Source of the DNA: Symsagittifera roscoffensis
Lineage: Eukaryota; Xenacoelomorpha; Acoela; Convolutidae
Assembly: GCF_963678635.1 (NCBI RefSeq)
Contig: NC_087062.1
Coordinates: 94,215,845 to 94,279,844 of the forward strand
Direction: 5' to 3'
DNA: 64,000 nucleotides
Shown: piece by piece, positions 13,001 to 28,000 of the stretch
Position numbering within the stretch: the first letter of the stretch is position 1
How the letters are laid out: every line of letters starts with the position of its first letter
Translations under genes and position numbers: made by a program
Notes under the pieces: model-generated
Databases searched by the model: none
What the model was told of the DNA's origin: nothing
What the model saw: only the letters and a program-made list of their open reading frames with translations

Positions 13001-16000
13001 TGTATTAGTTAAATTCAACCAATCAAATTCAAAAATTATAATTCAATTATCAAACTATTAAGAAGATTAATTTTGGGCCGTAGAAAAGAAATTATCTTGC
13101 TGCTAATTCTTTTATGAAAACTTTTTAAAATTGCCTTTTTTGATCTAGGCCCTCTATGGACGGCAGAATGCAAATAGGGGCCCGCAAAGTGGTGCCCCAT
13201 GTAGCTGTTTTTAAATTGTGGCGCAACCCCAGTGTCAGACAAGCCACCCAACTCCTCGCATGTCATCCAGCAACGTCAGCTGGAGCCCAGACTCCTGCTA
13301 CGAACAGTGGTGCTAGCGGTGGTTCGTCTTCGTCTGCATCATCTTCCACAGCATCATCATCTTACAATTATAAGAGCAATTCTCTGACCCACATGCAAGA
13401 GTACACGTGCATTAACCCATACCACTACCAGCTCACGTTTCCGCTAGAAATCACATCAAAAAAGCCAATAGTAGAGGACATATCGCGTATAAAAGAGAAA
13501 GGTGGGGAGCAGCGTGAACACGATGGAATTCACGTGAACGGATCTCTAACGAGTCAGAACTCAGTGGAGTTTTGTATGTCAGATGATGGTTAGTTTTTTC
13601 TATTCAATTTTAATTCTTATTAAACTAAGTTGAGTTTTGAGCTAGCTTGTCTTATAATCCTATCCACGTGGTTTTTTTATCGAAGTAAATGGTACCATCA
13701 TGTCTCGTTCCTTTTTGTCTGCTTATCTGTTAGGTTTAAACAAGACTGTCCCGGTTTTTTCTTTCTCTTCAGCATGTGTTCCAATAGTTGTTTCTTTTTG
13801 TTGCTTCAATTGGTTTTTACTACTATTGTTCTTGTAAACATTGAGGGAATTTTAAGCCATTAAGAAAAAATTTATTCGGAATGGGATCGGATTTTGGCAC
13901 ATATTCAGTTGCGCGGCTCACTTTAATTTTAAAAAAGTCGGCGACTACTTTATGATTTAATTGTTGCTCGATGAAGCTTCACAAAATTGTCAGTTGGCGC
14001 GTAAGTAATTCATTTATAAATGGTACATAAAACTCAGGTGGTACTTAATGCGCTTAAAATTAGTTTTAAAATGTCACCTAATTTTCTCAGATTATATTCT
14101 GACGTTCATGAAACGAAGTTTACGAAATATTGCCATCAGTTTCAGTGTAAACTAAAAAAGGAGAATGGTTAGCATTTTGCAAATTTTTGTTCACGGAATG
14201 CTGAAATTAGTAGAATGGTGTGTTTTAAATAATAGAGTAAAAATTACAATAAATTGTTGTGTTTGGGCAGTGTACAGGTAACGCCTAGTCTTTGTCTAAG
14301 AGGCAAATAGTTCAAATTCTGGGCTACCTTTTTGGGAAAATACCCAGTTAGTTTTTTCGGCTAATTTTTTTAGCAAACGTTATCAAATTGGAAGATAGAA
14401 TTTTTCCATATTAACAACTTATCTAACAGAATTGCTCGATATTCGAAATTTTATGTAATATTGGTTGTAAATTTACCCACTCGGGTTTGGTATAATTTGA
14501 GTTTTTCATTTTTTTTCTGTTTACTCGCCTTAAAAGGTTTTGGTTTATATTATATCGTCTTTGTGGCTTCTTATTGCGAGTGAGCAAAAAAGTTTGTTAT
14601 GCGCGTGTGTGTTTTGAAGTGGGGCTTCATATTTTTTTGAGTTTTTTTGATTTTGTGAGTCGAATCGAAAATAAACTTCTTCTCTGACTCAACGTATTTA
14701 TGCTCAAGTTTTTTCGGTTTTGTTGCCGTTTTGTTAGTTTTTTCCGGTGCTTATTTAACCTTGAATTTTTTTTTCGAAATCAGTTTAAATCAAGAATTTG
14801 AGACGAAGCCTGATTTTTTTTGGTTATTTTGGTTTTCACGCGATAGATTTTGTCTCATTTTCTGCCAGTTTTTGTGCCATGCTATCTTTGTTCTGTTTTG
14901 TAAAGAATGAGAAGCTCAGCTTTGCTTCTGAGTCAAATTTTGTAGTAAAAATGAAAACGAAATTCCACTTCAAGTTTCTGTCACGTTTTCTTGCCACTTA
15001 CCAATATACAACCAAATATCTGTTGTGCGCATCAAGTTTCATCACAAGTTGAATGCAGTTTTTGACAATAGAAGTCTTGGGCATTACAAGTTTTTTCCTA
15101 TTTTTGCTCCAAATTGATCCTTTCGCCTGGGTTATGTTCAGGAGGTTTTATAATCCCTAGATTTTCGAAAAGGGATTGCCGTATGTTTTGAAACCCATAT
15201 CTTTGAAGTTTTCCCATGGACCTAATTTTATGCGAACGAATGTTAAAGTATAAACAGGTATTCTCCTATATTTTAGTCTGAAATATTCGGAGGTTTGTGT
15301 AAATGAACGAAGTCACATTAATATTGACATGTACGTGTATATAGGTCGTGTGGTGTTTGTTTTCAAGAAAAAGTCTTAAAATTTTATCACTCTGTATTTT
15401 GAACTTTCGCGGTTGGACTTTTGTGTCTGACGTTTAATTCAAGGTTTTTTTGCTAAATTGAAGGCAAATTTAGTTGTACAATAACGAAAGAACAAGTGGC
15501 GCAAAAAACTTGATTGATTGATTGTTGAAAAATGTTCAAAAAATTATCAGTAGACTTTTCGGCTTTCAAGAGTTCCTTGACTTTTTCCTTCTGTCTGTTA
15601 GCTTTGTTCCTTCTGCTGGAAGATTTGTGTTTTGTAGTATATTTGTCGCGGAATTTTTTTTCCCAAAGAAGTTATTGAAGAAATTCACTTCATTTTCTCA
15701 AGCCTGAAATAAATTTCGTGTTTGTGCTCTTGATCTGCCGAACAAACTTTAAAAGCTGTAATAGCAAGGTTTATTTGTTGTGATGTAATTCGTACTTTTT
15801 GTCTTTAACATGGCAATCTCTGATCATAAAAAAAAACGAAAGACTGATTAAATTTTCAGTAGTTGCTGCAATTCAAAGCGATTTTGTTTTTGTGAGTCGA
15901 TGAGCGTGAGTGTTATATAGGTCGCGATGATTTTTCAGGAAAAGTGTTAAGATTTGTTCAGACTGAAATTTAATTTTTTGTGGTTTCACTGTTTCGTTTT

Positions 16001-19000
16001 CTTTTTAGTTTCAGTTTATTTCCTTTGTTAAAAGGACGGCAAACTCCACTATCGAACAGAAAAAGTGCACAGCTCACGAAAACGCCATCGACTTTTAGAT
16101 TCGTTAGTGGAAGTTTAATTTTCAGATTTCGCAGCAAAGTAAAAATTTAGTTTATTGATCAAGTTTTCTGAATCTGAGTTTATTTGGGTGAATCCTAAAT
16201 TGTTCTAGAAATTCAAAGAGCTTTCAGGACATCTAGTTTTTCTTTAGAACTCGAAAGTTGAGATTTTTTCAAAAAACAAGTCGGTGTTTTTTTTCTGATT
16301 ACTTGCATTCATTGACTCTTGTCTTTTATAGTTTTTCCTTGTTACTTTAAAAAAAAATTTACCCTAGCGATAAGAAAGGGTATTGCAATAGGTTACTGGA
16401 CTTTTTTTACCGTTAATACAGGACTCATCGACTCCTGGTGGTATTTTGTTCACAGGACTCATCGACTCCTGGTGGTACCTTGGTTCATAACGAATACAAA
16501 TTTCTTACTGTCTCGTGCCCGCTTAGCCTGTAGGTTACGAATACGCTTAGGAAGGCAAAGGTCCTGGGATTGAATCTGACGAGTACCCATTTTTTTTTTT
16601 CAAACGGTAAAAAGTCCGGTTCAAAAAAAAAATTCGGCCTATTTTTTGTCTGCTTATATTTTGTCGGCTTAGTTGCCAGATCTAAGAATCAGATTTGTTT
16701 GCGCAAAATAGTTTCACTGTACTTGTCAATTGTCTTAGCATCTAAAAGTTCGGCCGAATCCAAATTTGCTTTGTGCATTGGTTGTTTTGTTACCATCTCG
16801 ATTTGTTATTTTTTTTATTTTTCTTTTCCTTTTTTTGTCTTAATTGGTTTCGGCTGAGTTTATATCTACTAAGTGGACTCTTATTTCATTTTTTGATAAA
16901 CGAGAAAAGTTTTTGTGTACGTGTGTGTTTTGAGGAGAAGGGGGACTCGAATTTTTTATTCAGAAGTTTTTGATTTTTTTTTGGGTTGAAGGGCTGCTGC
17001 TGGTTTTTTTTACCGCTTGATAAGTTTTGCTCCGATGCTAATTTTGCAGTCTGTTGTCTTGCTACGCTTTTTTCGAAACGATCTGCATTTAGTTTGATAG
17101 ATTGGTTGTATGTATATTTATAGAACATCGAAAGTACTTTTTTGCTGATGATTTTGTGGCATTCGATTAAGCTCTCGGTTTAGTTTCCGAATTGTGCTTA
17201 CCACCTTGGTTTTAGTACCTATATTGTTTTCGCGGATACTTTTTGGGCAGTATATGTATATTTTCCAAGAAGAATTTGCCATTAATTTTGGTTAATTTTC
17301 AGCTAATGGGCCTTCGGCTTTAATTCTGTCGGTTTATTTGCCTAATATTTTGTTTCCTAGAACTTTTCGATATTTTTCATGAGATAATTAAGACTTCGTC
17401 GCCAAAGTTAAATTTTTGAATGCTAAAATTCAACCCCAGTTGGATTTTTTTAAAAATTTTAAAAAATTTAAACAGAAAATTTTTTTTGTTTGTAGTTGTT
17501 TCTGCTACGCTTACAACTTTCGATTTCCTCTTTGATAGTTCTTGAGTGTCTTGCTTTTTTAATCCTATGCTTGTTGTATCGCAAGTGGTTCGAAGCTCAG
17601 CTTCGCCTCTGTGTTAAATTTGTCGTTGGATATTATTGTTTTCTGAACACATATTCACAAGCGGAGCGTGAGCGCGGTTTTCTGTTTTAGTACGAATTTA
17701 TTTTATTCCTTTGTTTAAAAACAAATACAAATTGGGTCTGTGAATTGAAGACCAGATCGATCATATGAGCTATGTTCTGCTTTATACGAAATTCAGTATA
17801 AATAAATCGTAGTATGTAGGTTTACTAATTGAAAGTATATATAAAACGATGGTTGAGGAAAGTTAAGGCATTAAAATTCATTTAACTCACAAAAGACACT
17901 TTTGTTGATCGGGTTGTTTTTTTTGTCTTAAAATTTGATTTTTCGCAGTTTTGATTTGTAATTTTTCTTTTCAAGTTCAATTCAAATTCGTTTGCTAAAA
18001 AGACGGTAAATTAGTTTAGTTGTTCAGTTTTAAGATTTTTCAACGGAATGATTAAGTTTTCAGTGATCCAGTTTTCTCAAATTGGGTTAATTTTATCTAA
18101 AAATGCTATCGTAAAATTTTCTTTTTGTTCTGAGAGCTTATAAGGCCATATTTACTGAAAGTAGATATATATCGAAAAATAAGTCTTTTTCCGTGAAGTT
18201 TCTGTTCTGTTTCCATGAGTTCATTGACTCTTTTCCAACTGTTTAATGTCTATGTTTTCGATTTGATTTCGTTTGGGTTATCTCTTGTTTTTTCGAAACT
18301 AAGCTTTTTTATGGCCACAATTTGCTGATAGCAGGTAGACCTTAGTAGGCTTGTAATTAGCAAGCGTTATCAATCGGAATATAGACCTTTTTGGGTTAAC
18401 AACTTGTATAACAGAATCAGTTGGTATCTTGGTTAATAATGAATTCAAATTTCGCAGCGTCTCCGGCACGCTGAACCTGTAGGCAACAAATGCGCCTGGG
18501 ACGGCAAAAGTCTTGGATTCGAATCTGACCGGGACCTGCTTTTTTCTCATGGGAAATTATGAGTTGCAAACAAATTGTCGGTTTATTAAAGCTTATGTTT
18601 TGTCGGCTTAGTTGCCACATCTTAATTTTTTTGCTCTATGCAGTTGTCATTGTAGTTGCTTTCTATGCTTTCATGTTTTTCTGCAGTTGTAATTCTGCTA
18701 GCCTCGACTCCGTATATTTTCCTTTTTTTTTCAAAGTTATTCGTGACACTATTTTTTTATTTTTTGTTGATAATTGTTTTTGAATTTTCATTAAACGCCG
18801 TCGAATGTGTTTCTGGACGCGTTTTTTGCGCAATTAGAAAATCTTTCCGGACAACGTTTTGAAGTTTTTAATGTATGGTTTCTTTGAAAAGAAATTTTTT
18901 CCGTGTTCTTTGAAATCAGTGGCTCTCCTTTTCTTTCCTGTCTGCTAGCTTGCAATGCTATTTTGTGGTGACGGTAGTGATGCGAAGCTCTGCTTCGCCC

Positions 19001-22000
19001 CTGTGTGTAATTGTGTATGATTGCGTAAAATTTGTCAGTTGTTTGACCAAAAAGTTTTTTTGTGTGTTTTTATCCGTCTTTTGATGCACGTTTTAAAATG
19101 GGCTTGAGTGAGAGGACAAAAATTTTAATAATAAAGCAAAATGTTAACAATTTTGTCTTTTAGTTTTCAGGCATATAGCTTTAATCGAACCTTTTACCAG
19201 CTTGCTTGCTTCGTGTTGCTTATTTTTAACTTCATGGCTTCCACAGTATGCGAAACAAAAAAAACAACCGGTCTTTGACTGAAAAAACTTCCCAACTTTT
19301 TTGGCTTAAAATAGTGTTTTTTGATATCTTCAGGAAAATTAAGCTTTGACTTTTGGGCCACCTTTACAGCTTTTTGATAGTATGTGCTTTGGCATTCGAA
19401 TAGTAATAGTTTAACACAGTCGATGCATTTTAAATCCATCAATTGAACCGAAAAAAGCGATTTTTTTTCAAACTTGTTATATTCCAATTGCAAAATGGTG
19501 TCTGTTTGTGCATAGCATTCAAACTATTACTTGCAAATTTGTGTCAATTTGTGCATAGCATCACTTTTGCTGCATAGCATTGGCAATTTGTTAGCATATG
19601 GTAGCTGCTTTATTTGTGACTTGGGTTTGTCGGTGGTTAAGCGTGCGTGCGTGGCTGAGTGCTTAGTGCGTGAGACTCAAAATCTCCTGATTGCAGTAGG
19701 CGGAAGATCGAATCCTAGACCTAGCCGAATTTTTGCTAATTGGAGGTAACTACTTTTTTTTTCACTTGATAGAGCTGCTTTACCATTTCAAGGCTATTTT
19801 CTATATCTATTTATCTATCTATAGATACTATATTTAAATGCTTGCCATTTTTAATTGTTTTTTTTTTTGCAACAGTTAAGGGCATAACGTATCTATGCGT
19901 TGTTAAGTAAGCTATATCGCAAATTGCAATGCGTACGAATTTTTTTTTCGATTTTACAATTAGAGTCTAGTGTTTGTTCCACCTAGTTAAAATTTAGCAA
20001 CACAAAAGTGGGATGCTGTCAGAGTTTCCCCAGGGTTTGCGAGTTTGGTCTTCAATTAGACGATTTTTGTGATGTTTTTCAAAGGTTTTCAGAAAACTCA
20101 ACTCATACAATAATTTACATAAACTTGAAATTTACAACCCTATTGTTGGGTGCTGTGAGAGTACTCTCAAGGATTGCCAATCTTGCCTCCAAATTTGACT
20201 GCTCAAATCTTTGTAGTTTTCGAGATATAACGTGTTTTAAGATTTCTTAATTTTTTTTATAAAAAAATTAGATTTTAAAAAATCAGAAGATTTGAAATTC
20301 CTAGTCTTGCAGTTGTGTATTGTGAGGGTACTCTCAGGAGTTTAAATAAATCGTACGTCAAAATGCGCTGCTCAAATCCTCTCAGTTTTTGAGATAAGAC
20401 GTTTTTTGTGATTTTTCAAAAAACTTTTAGAAATCATAAATTTAAAAATTGTTGTCAAATTTTGAAATTCTCAACACTCTATTTAGCGGCTGACAGAATT
20501 TTATCGACGGTTTTGAATCGAATCTTACTTTCAATTATGACTGTTCAAATCTTTGTAGTGTACGAGATATGACGTTGTTGTGTTTTTTTTTTTCGAAAAA
20601 TTTTCAGCAAATTTAATTTTTGTTTTCAAATTTGAAGCCTTCTGTTTTGTAATGGGCGGAGGGGACTGTCAGAGTATTTTCAGGGGTTGCTAATCTTGCC
20701 TTCAAATATGACTGCTCAATTTCTGTAGTTTTCGAGATTGACATTTTTTGCGATTTTTTCAAAAAAATGTTCAAGAAAACTTAAATTTAATTTTTTTCTT
20801 CAAATTCTCAACCCTTTTGTTCGGGGCTGCCAGGGCACTCGAGGGGGTTTCGAATCTTGCCGCCACATATGTTTTTTCAGGACTTTAATTTTCCAGATGA
20901 CGTTTTTATGGTTTTTCAATCTTTTTCGAAACTAAGTTTTTTCCCTGTAATTGGGTACTGTGAGAATTTAGCGTCCAAATGCGACTGCTCAAATGCTTTT
21001 AGTTTCCAAGATGTGACGTGTTTAATGTCATTTTAAAATTTAAGTTAAACGCTAGTTTAATTTAATAAAGCTGCTTTTTTGTCGTGTTCTCGCTAATGTT
21101 TGCGAAGCGCAACTTCGCCTCTGTGTTGAGCTAGTTGAAAAGCGTATTTTTAGTTATAAACCTCTAAATGGCTGTAATGCTGCCTTTTTTTCCAACTTCG
21201 CTCGATTTTATTAACAAATGCTGAGTATTCAAATGGGGCAGGCGAAATTGATGAATTTCATTCAGAATAGTCCTAGAGGGTTTTCTTCTTCACTTCTTTG
21301 TTTTCTCTACAAAAATTAAACACAAATGCCCTCTTCACTGCGGTTTATTTAGCTTTTTTGTGTCTTTTCGGGTTGATTTAAACCTAGGGGTATTAACACC
21401 GCGAACAGGGTTAAAAAAGTTGTGTTTGCTTGACTTGTGTGTATTCAAAAAAGGAAAAGCTAAATAACTCTATTTAAAGGAGTGTAACTGAAAAGACTCG
21501 AAAGCAGCAGTTGGACCTATCAAGTCACCCTGATACGGATAATTTTTCTTTGTTTTGTGATTATTTCAAACAATTGTCACCGGTGTGTTAATGTGATTTG
21601 AGTAATTCATTCGCATTGAGTTGAAATGGATTCAGGAAGTGAGTGAGTCACATGCTTCCTTGAAAGAGTGGTTATTTACCGCCGCGTTGCAATAATTGCG
21701 CGGAATTGAAAGAACAAGGAACCTACGCTGACCTAGAAAAGCTCCTCGTAGCGATCAACTGGGTTCTGATTGTCGGCATGGTGGAAATTGGGTCACTTTT
21801 ACACAACTTTTCTCTGATAGTTTCGATTCGATTGCCGCTGCAACATTTCGAAATTTTATTGCTCTTTTTATAGGCTATGTAGGACAGCGTGTGCACAGTT
21901 TGCAAAGTGCTTCTAAGTTACAAACGTTTGCTCTGCTTATCCATGTAGACGATTTTTTGCTTGTTTTGATGCTGTTTGTATTGTAATTTGTGTTGATTTA

Positions 22001-25000
22001 ATTGAATTGCTGATGGGATATCCTCCGACTGAGGGAGTTCTCAAACAATCACACAGGGAATGAACAAACAGGCTGAACTGTCTGGGAAATTGTTTGCTCT
22101 TTAATCATTTCTCAAATCAAAAAAGTGTCCTTTCATGACTGCGCTTTATAGTGGCGCTGCTTCAAACCATTCTCGCACGTCACCATAACGCTGAATGGAA
22201 CACATCGAATCTCGCAAACCCAAAAACATCAATTTTTTTTGATTTTCCTTCAGATTTAACCGGGCCTGTCTGGCTTTCTGTTTTTTTTTATTATTTTACT
22301 GGAGATGCTATTTTCGGTTGTCTGCTATAAGTTGTAAAAATCTAGTTGCGTTAGCTGAAAATTGACTATAGTTGCGTTATGACTTCATCATCGTTGTTAC
22401 AGATCCCAGAGAAATAAGTTGGTCATATTCTATTTCTTGCGGATTGGACTCGTAAATTTATGACACGTGACTTTAAAACTGTGTCTCTAAATTCACAACT
22501 TGGTCAAATAGACCAGTTTAGTTGTAAAGATTTGCAATGATTTAGTGTTGGTGTTTTTGACATGAATTATTGATATTGACGCAAGATAGGTGACCGCTGT
22601 CGACATTATTTGGGCGATTTTCAGTGCGGCGCGGGGCTGTAGATTAGAGTTTTAATTGCACTTCTTTCAACTAGCACATTAAGGGCCCTGTCGGTAAAGC
22701 AAGCCCACGACTACGACATTCCACTCCAGCTATCACAAGAATAGCACCGAGCTGAAGTCATTCATGATGGCTACTGAAGACTTACTTGGTCATACCCATT
22801 TCTTTATCTGATCACGTGAATGTATGATGTCTATATTTGCGATGAAAGGCGCGCTGATTACAATACAATAACGACACACTTGGGTCGGAAATGACTCTTT
22901 TGAAGTTCAAGCTCAGTTTGCCTAGTTGGTGTCTCTTGAACAGTTGTTAAATTGTATAGGCGAAACCTTAACCCTACTTTCAAATTATTCTTGCTCATAA
23001 CTGATCCGTATTCTCAAATATTTCTGCGTCAATTCAAGTTAGCCAAATCTTTCAAATAACTAATTCTTGTAGCGCGGATCCTATGCGTTTATATAACTAC
23101 GGCTCCAAATGCTACTTTCAAAGCACATTTGAATCAAGTTTAACTGCCTCAAACTGGATAATTTGGTTCAAAATTAGATTTTTTATGACCTGGTGTTTGA
23201 TTTGAGTTTTGTTTGTTTTTGTTTTGGAGACCTGTTTTTGGTGCTGAGGAATCTACATTAGTTTTCATATATAAGTGATATAAGAACTATCAAAGGCAGA
23301 GAATAAATAACAAAGCCTTTTTGTACTTTATGGCCGTTTAATGGCTCAAAGCAGTATCTTATTACTCATTATTCTTTAACTTCGTATAGTGTCCAAATTA
23401 ACCTCGTGTACGCGGTAAGTTTCACTTTAATGGCCTACTTGAAATTGTTGTAGCTAAATAGTGGCTTGATCGTAATGAGTATATGTGAAACCTTGGGTTT
23501 GGAAACCGTTCGATGACTCTGTAGATAGTGTAGCTCGAGGTATTTTTCCGACTTTCGAAGAATTGGGGAATATTTTGTTCCAGTGCGGGTGATTTTGTTC
23601 CAGAGCAATTTTTGAAAGGAATTTTTTAATACCATTTGAAACCCAGTTATGTCCTGAGTTCAAATTTAAGAAGATATTTTACCTGTGATAGTTTTTCGAA
23701 AAAATATGGGATGTTTAAAGTGGCCAATTTAGCTAATTTGGGACAATCAACGCGCGATATATTTCGTGCTAATAACGCGTAAGTGGCTATTTAATCCGCT
23801 CATAAATCATTCCAAATTGAATTGCGGCAAGATATTTGGTGTCATTAATACGGCACTAGTAGCTAAGAACATCCCTCTGTACTTGGCATAGCGTATGCGG
23901 AGAAGTTTACTAAAAAATCCGGAAAAAAATAATTTAGAAAAACTTTATTGAATTTTTTAACTGATGTTTTCAAAAACTGTTTCAAACACGTTGAACGGCA
24001 GCCAGAACATTCAGGCTTATCCCTGATACGAGCAGTCTTGTTAAAATTTAATGAAAGAGATTGTGAAAATTATAATTTCTTCCAGTATGTTTTTGTATTC
24101 AGAAAAGTGAGCGTGAGAGCGTACTGTACAATTTTCAGTCCACTTTTTTTTTCAACTCAAGCCGAGCATTATGGAGCAGTTTATGAAAAAAAAATTTCTC
24201 AATCTCAAAAAAATGTTTTTTTTTGAGAGCGAGAGAAGATTTTTATCCCCGTTGAGATATTGATAGCCTTAAAAATATTTGAATTTCAAATGTGAAAAAA
24301 ATATAATTTAACCTGCGGTCACGCGATCATTTTGGTTAAATTTTTGGAGAATCGAATGCTGGCAATTTGTCATTTTTCTGGGCTTAAGTATGCGCGCTCT
24401 TGTGCATTTAGTTATGCTGCTCAACACGTTAGCTCGGCTTATTTGAGCATGGCGATCAATTCCCAATTCCGACACTTTCAAGTTGTTATTACCCTTCGGG
24501 AAGCAAGCGTATGGCAATTGGGTACTTCTGTTGTTGTACACATGTCGTTCCTGAACATTAACAATTTAACTCAAAGCTTGAATTACGCCAACTCAAAATT
24601 TCACTTTTATATGTAGTATCATTCACTAATAAAGTCTCTTCTTCTTCTTCTTCTTCTTCTTCTTCTTCTTCTCTGTTTTTTTTCCGAAAAAAACTTTGTT
24701 CACAGGAATCATCTGGACTCCTGGTGGTACCTTGCTTTATCATGAATCTATATCATTTAGCCTCTCCGGCACACTTAGGCCGGAGTTAATAAATACACTT
24801 GGACGGCAAAGGTCCTGGGTTGGAGTCTGATCAGGACTTGTTTTTTTTCAAAGGGGAAATATTCTGTTTCCAATAAGATTGTCGGCCTATTATTTCTCTT
24901 CTTATATTTGTCGGCTTAATTGCCACATCTAAGATTTGTTTATTTTTGCTGTTAATGATTTTCCTTGTAGTTACTGTAAGTCTTTGTTTCATTTTAAAAA

Positions 25001-28000
25001 TCCTGACGAAATGAAGTTTGATTTTTACATTGGTTGCAATTTTACCAACTGGATTTGTTAAATTTTTATTTTTTTAATTTTTTTTTCGGCTGATTTATCC
25101 TTTCGATAGCAAGGGTATTGCAACCGGGTACTAGATTTTTTTCCCGTAAACAACCTCGTCCACAGATGTCAACAAGCATGCAGTACATGACTGCACGCAG
25201 TACACGTTTATTTGCGCTCATTGTTCTATTACTCTCACTGTGCGTCCTTATTATTGTTACCCCAATAAAATCGCAGTTCAGTTTTTTTACATGATATTTC
25301 TTAGGTTTTTTTTTGAATTTTCGACTTCGTTGCTTTCGTATTATTTTTGTCGGCTGAGTTTTCGCTTTGTTTTTACCATCCAATTAAACCACTTATTTGA
25401 ATTTTAGTTTCACAATATAATTGCTCTTAGTGTTCTGATTTAGCTCTGCTGTTTTTTTATTATTTCTTAATCTTGACATCGTATATATTATTTCGTTTTT
25501 TTTTCTAATAAAAACTTTGTTCTGCCCTAATAATTTCGCCTATATTTTATCGGCTTAGTGCCTTATTTCAAGTTGTTTCAATGGAATCATATTTTTAATG
25601 CTCATATGTGGATTGAAAAATGCTAACTATCTTATTCGAAATTATAATTCAATATTTTCATGACAACAATTTTTTCATCGCCGTTTTTTTTCTTTTTTTC
25701 CGGCTTGATAGGTTTCGTCCGATATTATATCGGCTTATCGGCCTCATGTTGCATCCTTGGACGATCGAAAAAAAGTTTATGTGTGCGTTTCTGTGTTTCG
25801 AGGGCGAGGGGGGCTTAATAAATTCTTATTAGTCTTAAACTTTTTTTATTTTCTTTTTTTTTTTTGGTCTTCTTAGGTTTCGGGCTATATTATATCGGCT
25901 TAGTTGCCTCATATTGTTTCATTTGACGAGCAAATAATGTTTTCTAAATGTCTTCAGGGCGACGGGGACTTTTTATAAGTCTTAAATTTTGTTGATTTTT
26001 TTCGGCTTCAAAGGTTTCTGCCAAGGTGTTTATCGCTTGGTAAATTATCTTTCGATTTTATTTTTACATTCTATTGTCTCGGTATGTTTTTGTTTCAAAA
26101 CTAGTGAAGCTCAAGTTTGTTTCAATACTAGCAAAGCTCAAGTGTTTATTTCGCCTCTGTGTTTATTTTGACTCAGTGGCTTCTTACTGCGTCGTTTGAT
26201 GACCGGAAAAAGTTTTTGCGTGCGTATGTGTTTTGAGGGGAATGAGGACAAGTTTTATTATTTGATTAGTTTTTTGAAGTATTTCACGGCTTGAAGGGTT
26301 TCGGCTCAGTTTTTCGGTATTGTTACCGCTGGGTAAGTTATTTTTTCGATGCTAGTTTTGCATTTTATTTTCTGGGTATGTTTTTGTCAAAAAACTATGT
26401 GCATTCATTTTGATACATATAGTTGTATGTATAGTAATAAAATATCGGTATTACTTTTTTGCCGATGTTTTTTCGGCTCTATAGTTGTCGATTGATCGCT
26501 CGGGTTAGTTGTTGTTGTTGTCGTCAATTCAGTAGCATTTAACTATATTTTTGAATCATGTTGAAACTAAGTTATTAGCCGGCTTGAAGGAATTTGAGAA
26601 ATGAAAAATGAAGCAATTTTGAAATGATTTTCTTTGCTTTTGTAACTGTTTTTCATTGTATTTTTTGCTTAGAGTTTTCGGTTTCGTCTCGATTGCAAAG
26701 TGAAAATCTTGGGATATTGTTTAACTGTCTGTGCCTATCATAAACGCGCATTTCAGCTTTATATTATGTAGAAGTCAAGCTGTTTTAAAATATCTTTTCA
26801 ATGTCCCGATAGTTTTGTCGCTTTACCGGATGCCATTTTTTTCCTGATGCCCCTTAATTTTTTTTAAAAAAGGTTGTGCCAACAGGCTTACAGCAAAGGA
26901 GCGAAAGCTGTTACGATGGCAGATTTTTCACTTTTTCTGAGCATGGTAAGGCTTAAGTATACCATGGATGCATTTCAGATAAAATTTTAGCAAGTATTTT
27001 CGCCAACAGGTTTGTTTTTGGCTCAGCTTGGCTATTTTTGTTTAGCATTACATTCGCTAAGACGAATTTTATTACGCTGGCCATTGGTAAGCCTTATCAA
27101 ATCGGAGTATACGCTTTTTTCAGGTTAACAATTTATTTAACCAAGTCAATTGAAAGCTTGATTTATTACCCTTGCAAAAAAAACGATAACAGGTGACATC
27201 GGAAGACCTGGATTGCTGCAACTGTTACAATGGGTTGATGAAGAGTTTTTTTTTTAAGTATTAACATAAAGTTTATTTGAGGTAGTTCCTTTTCTGTTAC
27301 TTTCTTGTAGTTTATTGGCCAAGTTTCTGAGCAATTGTTTCATGAGGTTTTTTATGCAAGTTGGTTTGAAAACATTCTTTGCAAGCTTGCTGTAGTGAGA
27401 AAAATTGATTTAATTTGTGGATCCCATGGGAGTAATTTTTCATGCCAAAGTACAATTATAGTAACAAAAACTAATTCAAATTTTAATGAGATGCATTATT
27501 CAGGATATACGAAGGAGCAATACTTTTCCTTCTTCCTCGGCGATTTCAGATTCGCTTAAGGAGAAAAAAATTGTATCTGTTAATTATCTCTAAATATTTG
27601 TATAGCTGAAAGTAGATTCAAACCGCGAAATAGACCTGCATTCGCGCTCAGAAAAAAAACTGATCATTAAATTCAGATGCTTAAGAATATTACACATAGA
27701 GCACAACCTCCATTGGCAAATTGTACAATAGATAGCAAGTGTTCCAAATTTATTGCGATTCAGTTGTAACCATGGATTCATTGCGATTTTGACGGAAAGG
27801 CAGACTTTTTCTCAGAAAATTTTCTAATTCGCATCTCAAGGTTCAAAGAACAATGCGGACCTGGTGGCTATTCGAATGACAGATGGGCCAAATGACAGAA
27901 AAATTTCGACCACCCAGAATCGTTAAAACTGTGTTTTTATTCGCTGAAGGGTTAGTGCACATAAGCGATGGCAGAATTGATACAATCTGAATTATTATAT

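Larger units (their letters stand above)
10039..13148 (+). other. Smad intron 1 (repeat-bearing)
   Basis: GT-AG intron of 3.1 kb. It contains an ATTTAATTCAATATT-type short repeat near 10690-10770 and a diverged direct duplication (10740-11160 and 11815-12235) of a long dispersed repeat family that recurs at 48060-49890. No further exon was recognised. Confidence 0.75.

Noticed and set aside
19985-21020. Regular repeats that could suggest a CRISPR-like array
   Set aside because: Units are over 130 bp, diverged and have no unique spacers; the genome is eukaryotic. It is a diverged tandem repeat.
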